64,000 bases of DNA from assembly GCA_958295775.1 (NCBI GenBank), contig CATQHC010000009.1:186001-250000 (forward strand). Reading direction: 5' to 3'. The position numbers and the translations under genes were made by a program. The number at the start of each line of letters is the position of its first letter. Within the stretch, counting starts at the first letter, position 1. The notes below the pieces were generated by a model that saw only the letters and a list, made by a program, of their open reading frames with translations, searched no databases and was not told the origin of the DNA. This DNA comes from Chloroflexota bacterium. GTDB taxonomy: Bacteria; Chloroflexota; UBA11872; VXOZ01. Of the stretch, positions 34,864 through 43,635 are shown one piece after another.

Positions 34864-35862
34864 ATGCAGCCGCTGATTGACAGTTTTGGTCGGCAGATAG
34901 AGAATCTGCGCATCTCAATAACGGACCGCTGCAATTTTCGCTGCCGCTACTGCATGCCCGAAGAGATGATGCAGTGGGTGCCGCGCGATGAAATCTTAAC
35001 GTATGAAGAGGTCGAGCGGCTCGCCAGGTTGTTTGTTCAGCTAGGCATCAGGGACATCCGCATCACCGGTGGCGAGCCCACCGTACGCAAGGATCTTCCC
35101 TATCTCATCAGTCGCTTGCGGGCTATCGATGAACTGGAAAGCCTCTCTATTACTACCAACGGCTTTCGCCTGAAGTCACTTGCCAAGCCGCTGGCCGAAG
35201 CCGGGCTAACCCGCATCAACGTGAGCTTGGATAGCTTGGTACCCAAGCAATTCGCGTATATGACGCGCCGAAATGCGCTGGATGCTGTTCTAGAAGGTCT
35301 TGAAGAGCTTGAGCAGTATCCTTCCATTAGCCCAATAAAGCTAAACTGTGTGGGTATCCGCGGCTTTACGGAAGGTGAAGTGGTCGCATTTGCCGAATTG
35401 GCGCGGCGCAAGCCCTACGTCGTGCGCTTCATAGAGTTCATGCCCTTGGATGCCGACGGCATCTGGCGCGAAGAAAAAGTGCTTACGGGCGGCGAAATAC
35501 TGGACATCATCAACAGCGCCATGTCCGTGCCGCTTGTGCCCATACCCACCGATCCCTCTTCGACCTCCCGCGTCTACCGGTTTGCCGACGACAATGGCGA
35601 GATTGGCTTCATCAACCCCGTGAGTGAACCATTCTGCGCCACCTGCAATCGCATTCGGCTCACCGCCGAAGGCATGCTGCGCACGTGTCTCTTCTCAGTG
35701 CGCGAAACCGATTTGCGCCTGCCCATGCGCGACGGAGCCAGCGACAGTGAGCTCGAGCACATCATCCGGGCGGCAATTTGGCAGAAAGAGCTCAAGCACC
35801 GCATCAACGAGGGTGAGTTCTTCCAGCGCGCAAACCGCACCATGTCTCAGATTGGCGGCTAG
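34864..35862 (+). CDS. moaA: GTP 3',8-cyclase (molybdenum cofactor biosynthesis)
   Basis: 332 residues. This radical-SAM enzyme catalyses the first step of molybdopterin synthesis. The N-terminal cluster is CNFRCRYC within RISITDRCNFRCRYCMPEE. RITGGEPTVRKDL is the SAM-binding GGE motif. The C-terminal second cluster ligands are in PFCATCNRIRLTAEGMLRTC. The protein ends SQIGG, with the conserved terminal Gly-Gly needed for activity. GGGAG precedes the ATG at 34864; an in-frame TTG at 34849 is rejected because it contains the ribosome site. It is transcribed like selA, 190 bases earlier, and supplies the molybdenum hydroxylase further right. Confidence 0.96.
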   Translation: MQPLIDSFGRQIENLRISITDRCNFRCRYCMPEEMMQWVPRDEILTYEEVERLARLFVQLGIRDIRITGGEPTVRKDLPYLISRLRAIDELESLSITTNGFRLKSLAKPLAEAGLTRINVSLDSLVPKQFAYMTRRNALDAVLEGLEELEQYPSISPIKLNCVGIRGFTEGEVVAFAELARRKPYVVRFIEFMPLDADGIWREEKVLTGGEILDIINSAMSVPLVPIPTDPSSTSRVYRFADDNGEIGFINPVSEPFCATCNRIRLTAEGMLRTCLFSVRETDLRLPMRDGASDSELEHIIRAAIWQKELKHRINEGEFFQRANRTMSQIGG

Positions 35863-36078
35863 CTGAATTCTTGGGAAAGTTCGCTGTGCCTCCAATGCTG
35901 CTCCCCAGGATCGGCACGTTTGCCATCGACGTTTCTCCGCAGTTCTATTCCGCTCAATCTCTGCGCAGTTTCCCGCTCGCCTGAGATTTTCAAGGTGACC
36001 GAGTTGTGTGCCGCTCTCGTAACGTGAATTCACAAACTCAACCATACTATGCAGTTTTCTAACCAAAGCCTCTTTCTG

Positions 36079-36107
36079 TTGACAATTTCTGCACGCTCTG
36101 CTACTCT
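36079..36107 (+). promoter_or_regulatory. Candidate sigma70-type promoter
   Basis: A perfect TTGACA (36079-36084) lies 17 bases from TACTCT (36102-36107), about 50 bases ahead of the DUF2089 gene. The -10 is weak; spacing and -35 are ideal. Confidence 0.5.
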
Positions 36108-36157
36108 TTCTAAAGATAGAGATTAGAATACTTCAACTGTTCACTGGGAGGCACGCC

Positions 36158-36559
36158 ATGCGGAACATCTTGGGTAGTTCCCAAACGCCGGAAGTGCTAG
36201 GGCGCTGCCCCGTATGCTCTAGCGAACTCACCGTACAGCGACTACGGTGTTCGTCGTGCAACGTCGCCCTGGAAGGGGACTTTCATCTCAATCCATTCAA
36301 CCGGCTCACCTCTGAACAGCAGCGGTTCGTCGAAATCTTTCTGGTCGCTCGCGGCAACATGAGCGAGGTCCAAAAAGAACTTGGCGTCTCTTACCCCACT
36401 GTGCGCGCGCGCTTGGAAGAAATCATTGCCCAACTCGGGCATCGGCCGACCTCAGATGATGCGGCAGTACAGGCTGAGCGCCTGCGCACCCTGCAGGAAG
36501 TTGAAAGCGGAGCGCTGAGTGTTGAAGAGGCACTGAGCCGCCTCGCGCACAAGGAGTAG
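36158..36559 (+). CDS. DUF2089 zinc-ribbon/HTH protein
   Basis: 133 residues. The N-terminus has a zinc ribbon, CPVCSSELTVQRLRCSSC. Then LTSEQQRFVEIFLVARGNMSEVQKELGVSYPTVRARLEEII is a helix-turn-helix that is strongly conserved in DUF2089. The C-terminal helix (EVESGALSVEEALSRLAHKE) resembles the short SHOCT-like helix of the next gene. It is predicted to be a DNA-binding regulator. GGGAGG lies ahead of the ATG, and the next gene follows after only four bases, so it is probably the regulator of that membrane-stress-type protein. Confidence 0.9.
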   Translation: MRNILGSSQTPEVLGRCPVCSSELTVQRLRCSSCNVALEGDFHLNPFNRLTSEQQRFVEIFLVARGNMSEVQKELGVSYPTVRARLEEIIAQLGHRPTSDDAAVQAERLRTLQEVESGALSVEEALSRLAHKE

Positions 36560-36563
36560 CAAT

Positions 36564-37649
36564 ATGGGCGATGAAGAACGCTTGATTTTGGAAATGCTGC
36601 GCGAGGGCAAGATCTCCGTAGAGGATGCAGAACGCCTACTCGGTGCAATCGGCAAGGGCAACGATAGGGCAGGAAGCGGGTTCTCGTCGATATTGGAGAG
36701 TAGTTGGTGGGAAGAGGTGGAACGGTCTCTCGGCGAAACGCTCTCTAAAGTGGAAGACCGCATCTCGCGCGCGGTGACCGATCTGCCAAGGGGGAGCATC
36801 CGCATGCCCCTGCGCGGACTGAATCGCAAGCGGCAGCGCGAAGAACAGGGATTCACGCCCGTAGACTTGCAGGGCCAATCGTTTTCAATTCCAGCCGATG
36901 CCCGCATGGTGGTTGACATCGAAGGCAGCGCGCTCACAATCGAGGAAGCGTCCGGCGAGGCACACGTTAGCTTTGACCGGGAAGGACACGATTGGGAGTG
37001 GTCTGTACTCAAACAAGACGACACGTACGTGCTTTCCGTTTACGCGAACGCGGTGTGGGCCGGCGTGCCCAACGTCTCCCTCCGCTTGCCTCCGCTGCGC
37101 TCTCTCACCTGTCAGGTTGTGGGCAGCAGCATGTCCGGTCATAGTATAACCACGCCACTGGAAGCCTCAATCTCCGGTGGGTCGATACAGCTTACTGACG
37201 TAGCCGGGGAACTCAAACTAAACTCCTCCGGTGGCGCCATCGGGGTGATCGGCAACGTCGCTTCGCTGCAGGCGGTTTCCGCAGGCGGGCCGGTCTCACT
37301 GCTGGGACGAGTAGAAAGTCTCGATGTCAGAGCTGCCGGGGGGTCTGTGAGCATCAACCATGCCGCGCTCCGCGAAGGGGACCATCACGTTGAGAGTGCC
37401 GGTGGCGGAGTTATGCTGGTGTTAAATGCAGATTCTGAGGTCGCCATTGACGCTGCATCTTCCGGTGGCGGTGTGGACGTGAATGTTCCTGGGGCTTCAG
37501 GCGAGGCACGGAACCGGTACGGCACCGGTCAATTCAGCGGATCGCTCGGGGCAGGTACGGCCAGTCTACAACTGCGCAGCAGCGGCGGCAGCATTCGCAT
37601 AAGCGTCTCCGAAGAAGCCGGCGCTTCTAACGGAACTCCCTCCGCATAG
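36564..37649 (+). CDS. SHOCT-like N-terminus plus DUF4097-type beta-helix protein
   Basis: 361 residues. Residues 1-32 (EERLILEMLREGKISVEDAERLLGAIG) form the SHOCT-like helix pair found in YvlB/LiaX proteins. Residues about 110-355 form repeated short beta strands with S-S/A-G-G turns (NSSGGAIGVIG, SAGGPVSLLG, RAAGGSVSI, SAGGGVMLVL, SSGGGVDVNV, SSGGSIRISV), the DUF4097/DUF2807 adhesin-like beta-helix. There is no signal peptide. In Firmicutes, related proteins belong to envelope-stress responses. The tight coupling to DUF2089 is a recurrent pairing. Its exact role here is unknown. Confidence 0.85.
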   Translation: MGDEERLILEMLREGKISVEDAERLLGAIGKGNDRAGSGFSSILESSWWEEVERSLGETLSKVEDRISRAVTDLPRGSIRMPLRGLNRKRQREEQGFTPVDLQGQSFSIPADARMVVDIEGSALTIEEASGEAHVSFDREGHDWEWSVLKQDDTYVLSVYANAVWAGVPNVSLRLPPLRSLTCQVVGSSMSGHSITTPLEASISGGSIQLTDVAGELKLNSSGGAIGVIGNVASLQAVSAGGPVSLLGRVESLDVRAAGGSVSINHAALREGDHHVESAGGGVMLVLNADSEVAIDAASSGGGVDVNVPGASGEARNRYGTGQFSGSLGAGTASLQLRSSGGSIRISVSEEAGASNGTPSA

Positions 37650-37830
37650 CCCCTGCAGTTCCGCACTCGGCATCCGATTGCCTTAGACCCTCTCTCCGAG
37701 GAAAAGTCCAAGTCGCCGGCTCCGCCACAGCAGCGAACACGTACCGGATCTTCGTCAAAGGGGTTACGCTTCTCACTCCTGGCTAAACGCAAGCAGACCA
37801 GCATGCCCTTGCGCCGGCCCGCCCTGCCGA

Positions 37831-38826
37831 CTACGCGCTGACTTGCGTGAAGCCGTAGTCCAGCAGAACGGCAGCATCGGTGAAATGCTGCTGTGACCCC
37901 ATTACAACGACAAGCAAATGATGGCCGTTCCGCTCCGCGACTGCCACCAAACAATAGCCGGCGTTCGGAGTCCAGCCTGGCTTTAGGCCGTAGGTGCCCG
38001 CGTACGTCCACAACAATCGATTGAGATTCCACGGCCCATACCAGCCATGCTGTTCAGTGGCAGTGAACTCTATGCGCTTCACACTGGCATAGTCGATGAT
38101 TGCGGGCGTCCACTCGAGGGCGTACTTAGCAAGCGCTGCTAGGTCGTGAGCCGAGGAGTAATGCGGCAGGGTGTCTTCATCGAATCCGGTCGGGTTGCTG
38201 AACTTCGTGTTCTGGAGACCAAGCTCCTGCACTTTGGCATTCATGGCCACAATGAACTCATCGTAGCCCAACGTACCCTCGGCAACGGCCATTGCAGCAT
38301 CATTCCCCGAATCAAGCATCATTCCGTACAGAAGTATTTCCAAGGGCACTACTTCTCCAGCCTGCAAGCCCATCACATTGGGTTCCGCAGCGGCTGCTCG
38401 CTGAGAAACCAGTACCTCCTGGCTGGGTGCGGCGTTCTCCAAAGCGATGATGGCGGTGAGGACTTTCGTCGTGCTGGCAGGCGCTCGCTGCTCATCTTCA
38501 TTGTGCGCGTAGAGGACGGACTTTGTGGCAAGGTCGACAAGAATTGCAGACTGCGCCGTAAAGTTGGCGAGAACGGGGGCCGGGTTCTCTTCCAGCCAGG
38601 TGTAGGAGAAGTGTGGACGCGGCGGAGAAACCGTGGCAATCACTTCTCTAGCGGGTAGCGGTGTACTCTCAGTAACCGTAAGGATGGCTTCGGAAGGCTC
38701 TGGGGCAAGCCTGGTGAGCAACATCACGCCCGCCAAGGCCAGGGCCATTGCGACCACCCATGCCAGGAAAGCGGGGCGCCGCCTACGTCTGGGCGGGTTC
38801 TGCGGCTGATACCTGTAGGGCTCCAT
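37831..38826 (-). CDS. D-alanyl-D-alanine carboxypeptidase (S11 family)
   Basis: 331 residues. An arginine-rich cytoplasmic start is followed by a membrane helix (about 17-40) and an extracytoplasmic penicillin-binding domain. The catalytic SxxK is in RAPASTTKVLTAI, the SxN in MMLDSGNDAAMAVAEG, and the third motif is YGLKPGWTPNAGYC, where K-P-G replaces the usual KTG. It trims pentapeptide side chains of peptidoglycan, which argues for a cell wall with meso-type precursors. It is convergent with the DUF2089 pair. No C-terminal amphipathic anchor or PBP5_C domain is present. Confidence 0.9.
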   Translation of the reverse strand: MEPYRYQPQNPPRRRRRPAFLAWVVAMALALAGVMLLTRLAPEPSEAILTVTESTPLPAREVIATVSPPRPHFSYTWLEENPAPVLANFTAQSAILVDLATKSVLYAHNEDEQRAPASTTKVLTAIIALENAAPSQEVLVSQRAAAAEPNVMGLQAGEVVPLEILLYGMMLDSGNDAAMAVAEGTLGYDEFIVAMNAKVQELGLQNTKFSNPTGFDEDTLPHYSSAHDLAALAKYALEWTPAIIDYASVKRIEFTATEQHGWYGPWNLNRLLWTYAGTYGLKPGWTPNAGYCLVAVAERNGHHLLVVVMGSQQHFTDAAVLLDYGFTQVSA

Positions 38827-39252
38827 TGAAGATGAACTGGGTATGCTACTGAACGAGGCAGGGTTCTGCTCGACTATGCTCAGTCACCGAGCAACTAACA
38901 ACCAACAGAGCGATGTTTCAAACCGCGGTTATTGCTTCTGTTACGCGAGGACTTGCACTGCAGGTACCGCTTGCGCCGCACACGAGCATCCGCGAATACA
39001 TCAAAAACAAGAACTGGGCCAGAAGCGCGAACCAATCAATGGCATGTCACCTGTATAGCCGCCTTCAGCGGGCAAGGGAGCAGGTTAGCAATGAGGGCTT
39101 GGTCCCCGGTAACGCACAGGCGCAAGATACACGCTCTGTTTGGCACCTAGCAGGGCCTGCCCATGCGGAATCACCTATGCCGTGCACTATACACCTTCAC
39201 CCATCACCCGGAGTACCCGTCTTGAAGACTAGGACGAACACTCCCCGCCGGA
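38827..39252. other. Intergenic, nothing recognised
   Basis: 426 bases between the carboxypeptidase start and the end of the large leftward operon. Open frames here have no domain; no clear terminator for the operon was found. Confidence 0.4.
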
Positions 39253-40221
39253 TCATTCAACCAAGCCGGTACGGTCCACACTCTCCACGAAATAGCGTTG
39301 GGTAAAGAGGTATACCACAAGGGGCGGCATAACGACAAGGAATGACGCGGCCATGATAACCGCTTCATTAAACTCATCCCCTGCACCTTGGCCGGCGAGC
39401 ATTTGCAGCAATGCGGCACTCAAAATGGACAAGCGCAACGGCAGGGTAAAGTTGTTTTGGTCAAAGAGATAAATCGTCGGTTCGAAGAAGTCGTTCCAAT
39501 GCCACACCAAAGAAAACAGGAACACCACGATAATGGCCGGGGCCGCTAAGGGCAGCATAATACGCCAATAGACGCTGAAGGGTCCCGCGCCGTCAATGCG
39601 CGCGGCATCCTCCAACTCATAGGGTAAGTTTCGGAAGAACTGCCTGAACACAAGAATGAAGAGTGCGCCTCGCAGACCATGACCGAACAGCGCAGGGATC
39701 AAGAAAGGGAAGTACGTATCCATGAACCCAAGGTTTCGGTAAAGGATAAAGAGAGGAACGATGATGGTCTGTGGCGGCACCAGGAACGTGAACAGCACCA
39801 ACAGAAAGAGAACATCACGTCCCGGAAAGGGTATTCGAGCAAAACCATAGGCTACAAACGAGCAGGCAACGGTCTGCAGAATGCCGGAACCCAGCGAAAT
39901 AATGACGCTATTGCGCGCCGCTTGCCAATAGAGCATACCGCTAATGGCAAGCTCATAATTCCTCCAGAAGAAGGTGCGGGGAATCCAGAGCACAGTTAGG
40001 TCAGCCAAGTCTGCAACCGTCTTTAGCGACGTTGAGAACATGTAGATGACTGGAAAGAGGAAGACAAAGCAGACATTTATCAGAATGATATACGTCGCGA
40101 GGCGGAGGAATACATTCTCCCACCACTTCCGTGATGTCAGTGCACCCAGTACGCCTTGGCGCTGTCGAATAACAAATACAGATTCAGCCATACCAGGGTA
40201 CTCCCTACCGTTCACCCGCAT
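39253..40221 (-). CDS. Carbohydrate ABC transporter permease, MalG-type (pair 2)
   Basis: 322 residues with six predicted membrane helices starting at about 40. The binding-protein-dependent transport EAA loop is ELEDAARIDGAGPFSVYWRIMLPLAAPAI, and PPQTIIVPLFILYRNLGFMDTYFPFLIPALFG is typical of MalG-type sugar permeases. A cytoplasmic N-terminal extension of about 30 residues precedes helix 1. It overlaps the upstream MalF-type gene by 17 bases, so the two form a heterodimer. It is the last gene of the seven-gene operon. No ATPase gene is adjacent; a shared MsmK/UgpC-type ATPase elsewhere is inferred. Confidence 0.92.
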   Translation of the reverse strand: MRVNGREYPGMAESVFVIRQRQGVLGALTSRKWWENVFLRLATYIILINVCFVFLFPVIYMFSTSLKTVADLADLTVLWIPRTFFWRNYELAISGMLYWQAARNSVIISLGSGILQTVACSFVAYGFARIPFPGRDVLFLLVLFTFLVPPQTIIVPLFILYRNLGFMDTYFPFLIPALFGHGLRGALFILVFRQFFRNLPYELEDAARIDGAGPFSVYWRIMLPLAAPAIIVVFLFSLVWHWNDFFEPTIYLFDQNNFTLPLRLSILSAALLQMLAGQGAGDEFNEAVIMAASFLVVMPPLVVYLFTQRYFVESVDRTGLVE

Positions 40222-41179
40222 AGAATACGAAGCGGCTTGATATCACCAACGCTAACGCCATGAAGAGGAAGATGGAGGCAAAATACATCCAGCCCAGAGC
40301 TGCCGCGTAGCCAAGCCGGAAGTCTCGGGTCAGGCCCACAGTCTGAATGTAGGTAAGCACCTCGTTGAAGTTGTCGGTAAAGGAATCCACGATTGTGTAC
40401 ACAACGTTGACCAAGATGACCGGCGAAAGCATGGGCAGTGTAATGCGCCAGAAGATCTGCCAGCCGGAGGCCCCGTCGGTCTTCGCTGCCTCACGCATTG
40501 TCAGCGGAATGCTATGCAGACCCGCGACAAAAATGAGGATCTGTACACCGGTTCGCCAGAGAACCAGCGTCACCCGGTTTACCAAGTCGAGAACCCAATC
40601 CGCAATTGTGCCCTGCAAGTAGGTAAACACCACTTCGCTAAGCGTTTGCACACTCACGCCAATGGCTTCCGTACTTACACCCTCACCAAACAAGCGCCGA
40701 ATGACAATCGCTGAGCCAATCACGACCGGCATAAAGAGCAGCATGCGGAACACGCCGCGGCCAGGCAGATCCTGCACAACCAAGATGGAAACAAACAATG
40801 AAAACACCAGAATAATTGGCAGGTCCGTCAGCAGATTCGCCACCGTCTTGGTAAATAACGGCAGGAAGTGAATGTCTTCCAAGAATGGCTCAGCGTAATT
40901 CTCCCACCCAATAAAGGTCAGCTTGAGTTCAGAACTCGTGATCTTAACATTATGGAAGCTGACGTAGAGCGACTGAAACAGCGGCCATGCAAGAAAGATC
41001 ATGAAGCCCACAATCCACGTGCTGATGTAGAAGTACCCGTCCATAGCACGCTGCACCCTATAGGTCAGGCGCACACCCACCGCTGACAGGACAACGCGGA
41101 ACGACAGGATGCTCGCCGGCACAACAAAAGCCAGCCCGGTGAGTATCAAGACCCACATATAATTATCTTCAAATTGCAT
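40205..41179 (-). CDS. Carbohydrate ABC transporter permease, MalF-type (pair 2)
   Basis: 324 residues. An N-terminal hydrophobic segment (about 9-35) is followed by the usual six-helix permease core. The EAA loop is LTMREAAKTDGASGWQIFWRITLPMLSPVILVN. FLAWPLFQSLYVSFHNVKITSSELKLTFIGWENY is the typical MalF-type periplasmic entry. It follows the DUF5696 gene after five bases and overlaps the MalG-type gene. The extra N-terminal helix and the longer FEDIHFLPLF region differ from pair 1, so the two permeases are not recent duplicates. Confidence 0.92.
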   Translation of the reverse strand: MQFEDNYMWVLILTGLAFVVPASILSFRVVLSAVGVRLTYRVQRAMDGYFYISTWIVGFMIFLAWPLFQSLYVSFHNVKITSSELKLTFIGWENYAEPFLEDIHFLPLFTKTVANLLTDLPIILVFSLFVSILVVQDLPGRGVFRMLLFMPVVIGSAIVIRRLFGEGVSTEAIGVSVQTLSEVVFTYLQGTIADWVLDLVNRVTLVLWRTGVQILIFVAGLHSIPLTMREAAKTDGASGWQIFWRITLPMLSPVILVNVVYTIVDSFTDNFNEVLTYIQTVGLTRDFRLGYAAALGWMYFASIFLFMALALVISSRFVFYAGER

Positions 41180-41184
41180 AGTCG

Positions 41185-43635
41185 TTACCTCCGCGGCGGA
41201 ATAATGAGATAATTCTGGCCCTCGACCGCGTGTTCGCCGTCAGTATAGCGACGCGTCTTGTAGTTTACAATCACACGCGTACCATCCTCATACACGGTTT
41301 CATAGACGCCATCGGCAATCTGTCTATGGTCTTCCATTAGCAGATTTACCGTGTAGCCCAGTTGCCTGATAAACAACTCATACTCGTCGACAATCTGAGG
41401 CTCCCAATCAGCGAAACGGGAAGAATAGAGACGATTATACTGGGTCCGCGTCAAGAGAACGCTTGGATTAGCCGTTAACTCAAAGGTCGGCAGAGCGCCA
41501 TATTCTATGGCCCGCAGGAACTCATCGCGGTCACTGCGAAGGTTGCTCTCATCGCCCGTATAGCGCACGAGCCCGTGCACCGCCAGCGGGAAGAACGGCA
41601 CCGTTTCCTCGCTGAACACATAATTGTAGCGATCCAGTGGCACACGAGTGAAGAAGTCAGTGGTATCGAGCATATAGGCATTTGCGCCCTGAACCACAGC
41701 CGTGCCGGTCTCCTGCTTACTAATCTCGATTATGTCTTTCCACACATCCACAAAGTCCTGCCGACTCAATTTCTCGCCGCCTCTCGCAGTGTCAACCGGC
41801 TGTTGCAAGCCCCGGACCTCAAGGAACAAGCCTCCCAACAAGACAACCAAGAGCGCGGCAGTGGCAATGGGCCGCCAGATCGGTCCGCCAGCAAATTGAC
41901 CGAATATGGTGTCGCCGGGCCGACGAGTCCCAATCAAGACAGTGTACAAGCCAAGCCACACAAGTGCGACCAAACCAATCAATCTCAGACCGACGGTAAA
42001 TGACGATCTACCGGAAAAGAGGATGGGATAGTGGTTAAGTGCCACTTTCCCAAAGAAACGGAATTCAACCCCGGATACCCCATAATCCTTCATTTTCGCA
42101 ATATCGTCTTTAGCGTACCGGTCGCGCGCAATTTCCGGACGCAGTAGCTGCACCTCGGTATGCGGCTCGTCTTCTTTCCGCTTAAAGCCAACATAATTGG
42201 TCGTAATCGGCAATCGATTGGCTCCCCGTATCACATCAGTAAGCGGATTGAACCGGAAGAAGGAGTCAATGTTGCGGAAACCGAAGAGGTAATTGTCTTC
42301 CAAGTAAAGCGGTATGTTGTTCGCATTGGCATAATTTGCTACAGAGCGAAGACCCTCATCGCCACCAAGTCTGCCTTCCGGCGGCAGCCGTTTAGGCAAT
42401 GACCAGTCATAGCCATCCTGGTTCCAGCCCACAAGAGTAACCCGGAGGTTTTCCAAACCTCGCTCATCCCTGAGAGTCTTCAGCATCGCCAAAGCCTCAT
42501 CGAACGTAGTCATCTTGATGAACTGGTCGCGTGGAAAGGCCTGTCGTTGCATGGCCATGAAGATCCGCAAATGGAGGAAGGGCGCCGGTTCCTCAAGCCT
42601 TTGGAGGCCGCGCTCGTTCATCAAGAATTCGCGGTAGGTCTTTGCCATGCCCACATATGTCGCGTCATAGCCGCGCAGGAACGCATACTTTAGTTCACGG
42701 TCGCCCTCAACCCGGTCCTGCTCAAAGCGCGTCACAAAAGACGCACGCCGCAATGGGAACGGCGCTTTTCGTCTAAAAATAAACTGGCCGGAAATACGAT
42801 TATAGCCAAGCGCAGTGTAGCTCAGCGCGGCACTGACATTTACGTCCATGTCGCCCTTGGTGACAATACCCGTAAATGCCGTTTCACCACGCACCAAGCC
42901 AAAGACTGGCACTGGGATTGGACCCTGCTGCTGTTCGGGCTCGAACGAGAATAGCGCCGGCCCATAGACTTCAGCTAGGAAGTTATGTCGATATTCAGGT
43001 TGTTCCGGTCGGAAGTGCACGATTGCGCCAGGGCCGTCCGGCACGAAGAGGTACCCCTTTTCCTCGTTGGAAGCAGCCCCGAGAAAAGGCATGATGTCCA
43101 GCGTAACCAACAAGCGTTCTTCCGTCTCACGCACACTGTCATCGGGCACAGCCACCACAAGGCGATCATCTTCCAGCCAATAGTCGATGGTAAAGCCGAT
43201 ATTCAACTCTTCGAACAGATAGTCAACCTTGATGCCGCCGTCGATGGGAGTAAAGGTCATCTTCGGCAGGTCGGAGATGATATCTGCCACTCGGGTCTGC
43301 GTGCGCACCTTGTCAGTGTATTCGACAATGACAACCGAGTTCAGACGGGCCTTGATAGAATCGGAAACCGCTTCCGGATTCTCGAGAATGGGCGAACTTC
43401 GCCACAGCCGGCCATTTTCACGGTCATCGAACACTGCCAGTTGTGAATTCTCTTTGTTAAGGAAGAGCGAGAGGTGCTCAACCTTGCTCACTTGCTCAAA
43501 CTCCGGGCCGAGCTCTTTCGCCGGATCCAAGGCCGGGGCGGCAGTCGCCGGTGTGATAGGCAGTATGGTGAAGAGCAGAACTAGCGGAACAAAATACCGT
43601 ACGACACGCCATACCTTAGCGAGTGACAACTTCAT
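41185..43635 (-). CDS. DUF5696 glycosidase-like secreted/membrane protein
   Basis: 816 residues with a signal peptide (about 1-33). Residues 40-330 are beta-rich with FVPDGPGAIVHF and RGETAFTGIV, typical of the DUF5696 N-terminal domain. Residues 330-735 look like a TIM-barrel glycoside-hydrolase-type domain (LRVTLVGWNQDGYDWSLPKRLPPEG, YLEDNYLF, then TAVVQGANAYMLDTTDFF and VPFFPLAVHGLVRYTGDESNL). Within this domain, residues about 540-610 form two strongly hydrophobic helices separated by a short loop. The protein therefore seems anchored by a hairpin in the middle of the barrel sequence. It overlaps the NHL/YIP1 gene by 20 bases. The enzyme activity is undetermined. Confidence 0.82.
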   Translation of the reverse strand: MKLSLAKVWRVVRYFVPLVLLFTILPITPATAAPALDPAKELGPEFEQVSKVEHLSLFLNKENSQLAVFDDRENGRLWRSSPILENPEAVSDSIKARLNSVVIVEYTDKVRTQTRVADIISDLPKMTFTPIDGGIKVDYLFEELNIGFTIDYWLEDDRLVVAVPDDSVRETEERLLVTLDIMPFLGAASNEEKGYLFVPDGPGAIVHFRPEQPEYRHNFLAEVYGPALFSFEPEQQQGPIPVPVFGLVRGETAFTGIVTKGDMDVNVSAALSYTALGYNRISGQFIFRRKAPFPLRRASFVTRFEQDRVEGDRELKYAFLRGYDATYVGMAKTYREFLMNERGLQRLEEPAPFLHLRIFMAMQRQAFPRDQFIKMTTFDEALAMLKTLRDERGLENLRVTLVGWNQDGYDWSLPKRLPPEGRLGGDEGLRSVANYANANNIPLYLEDNYLFGFRNIDSFFRFNPLTDVIRGANRLPITTNYVGFKRKEDEPHTEVQLLRPEIARDRYAKDDIAKMKDYGVSGVEFRFFGKVALNHYPILFSGRSSFTVGLRLIGLVALVWLGLYTVLIGTRRPGDTIFGQFAGGPIWRPIATAALLVVLLGGLFLEVRGLQQPVDTARGGEKLSRQDFVDVWKDIIEISKQETGTAVVQGANAYMLDTTDFFTRVPLDRYNYVFSEETVPFFPLAVHGLVRYTGDESNLRSDRDEFLRAIEYGALPTFELTANPSVLLTRTQYNRLYSSRFADWEPQIVDEYELFIRQLGYTVNLLMEDHRQIADGVYETVYEDGTRVIVNYKTRRYTDGEHAVEGQNYLIIPPRR

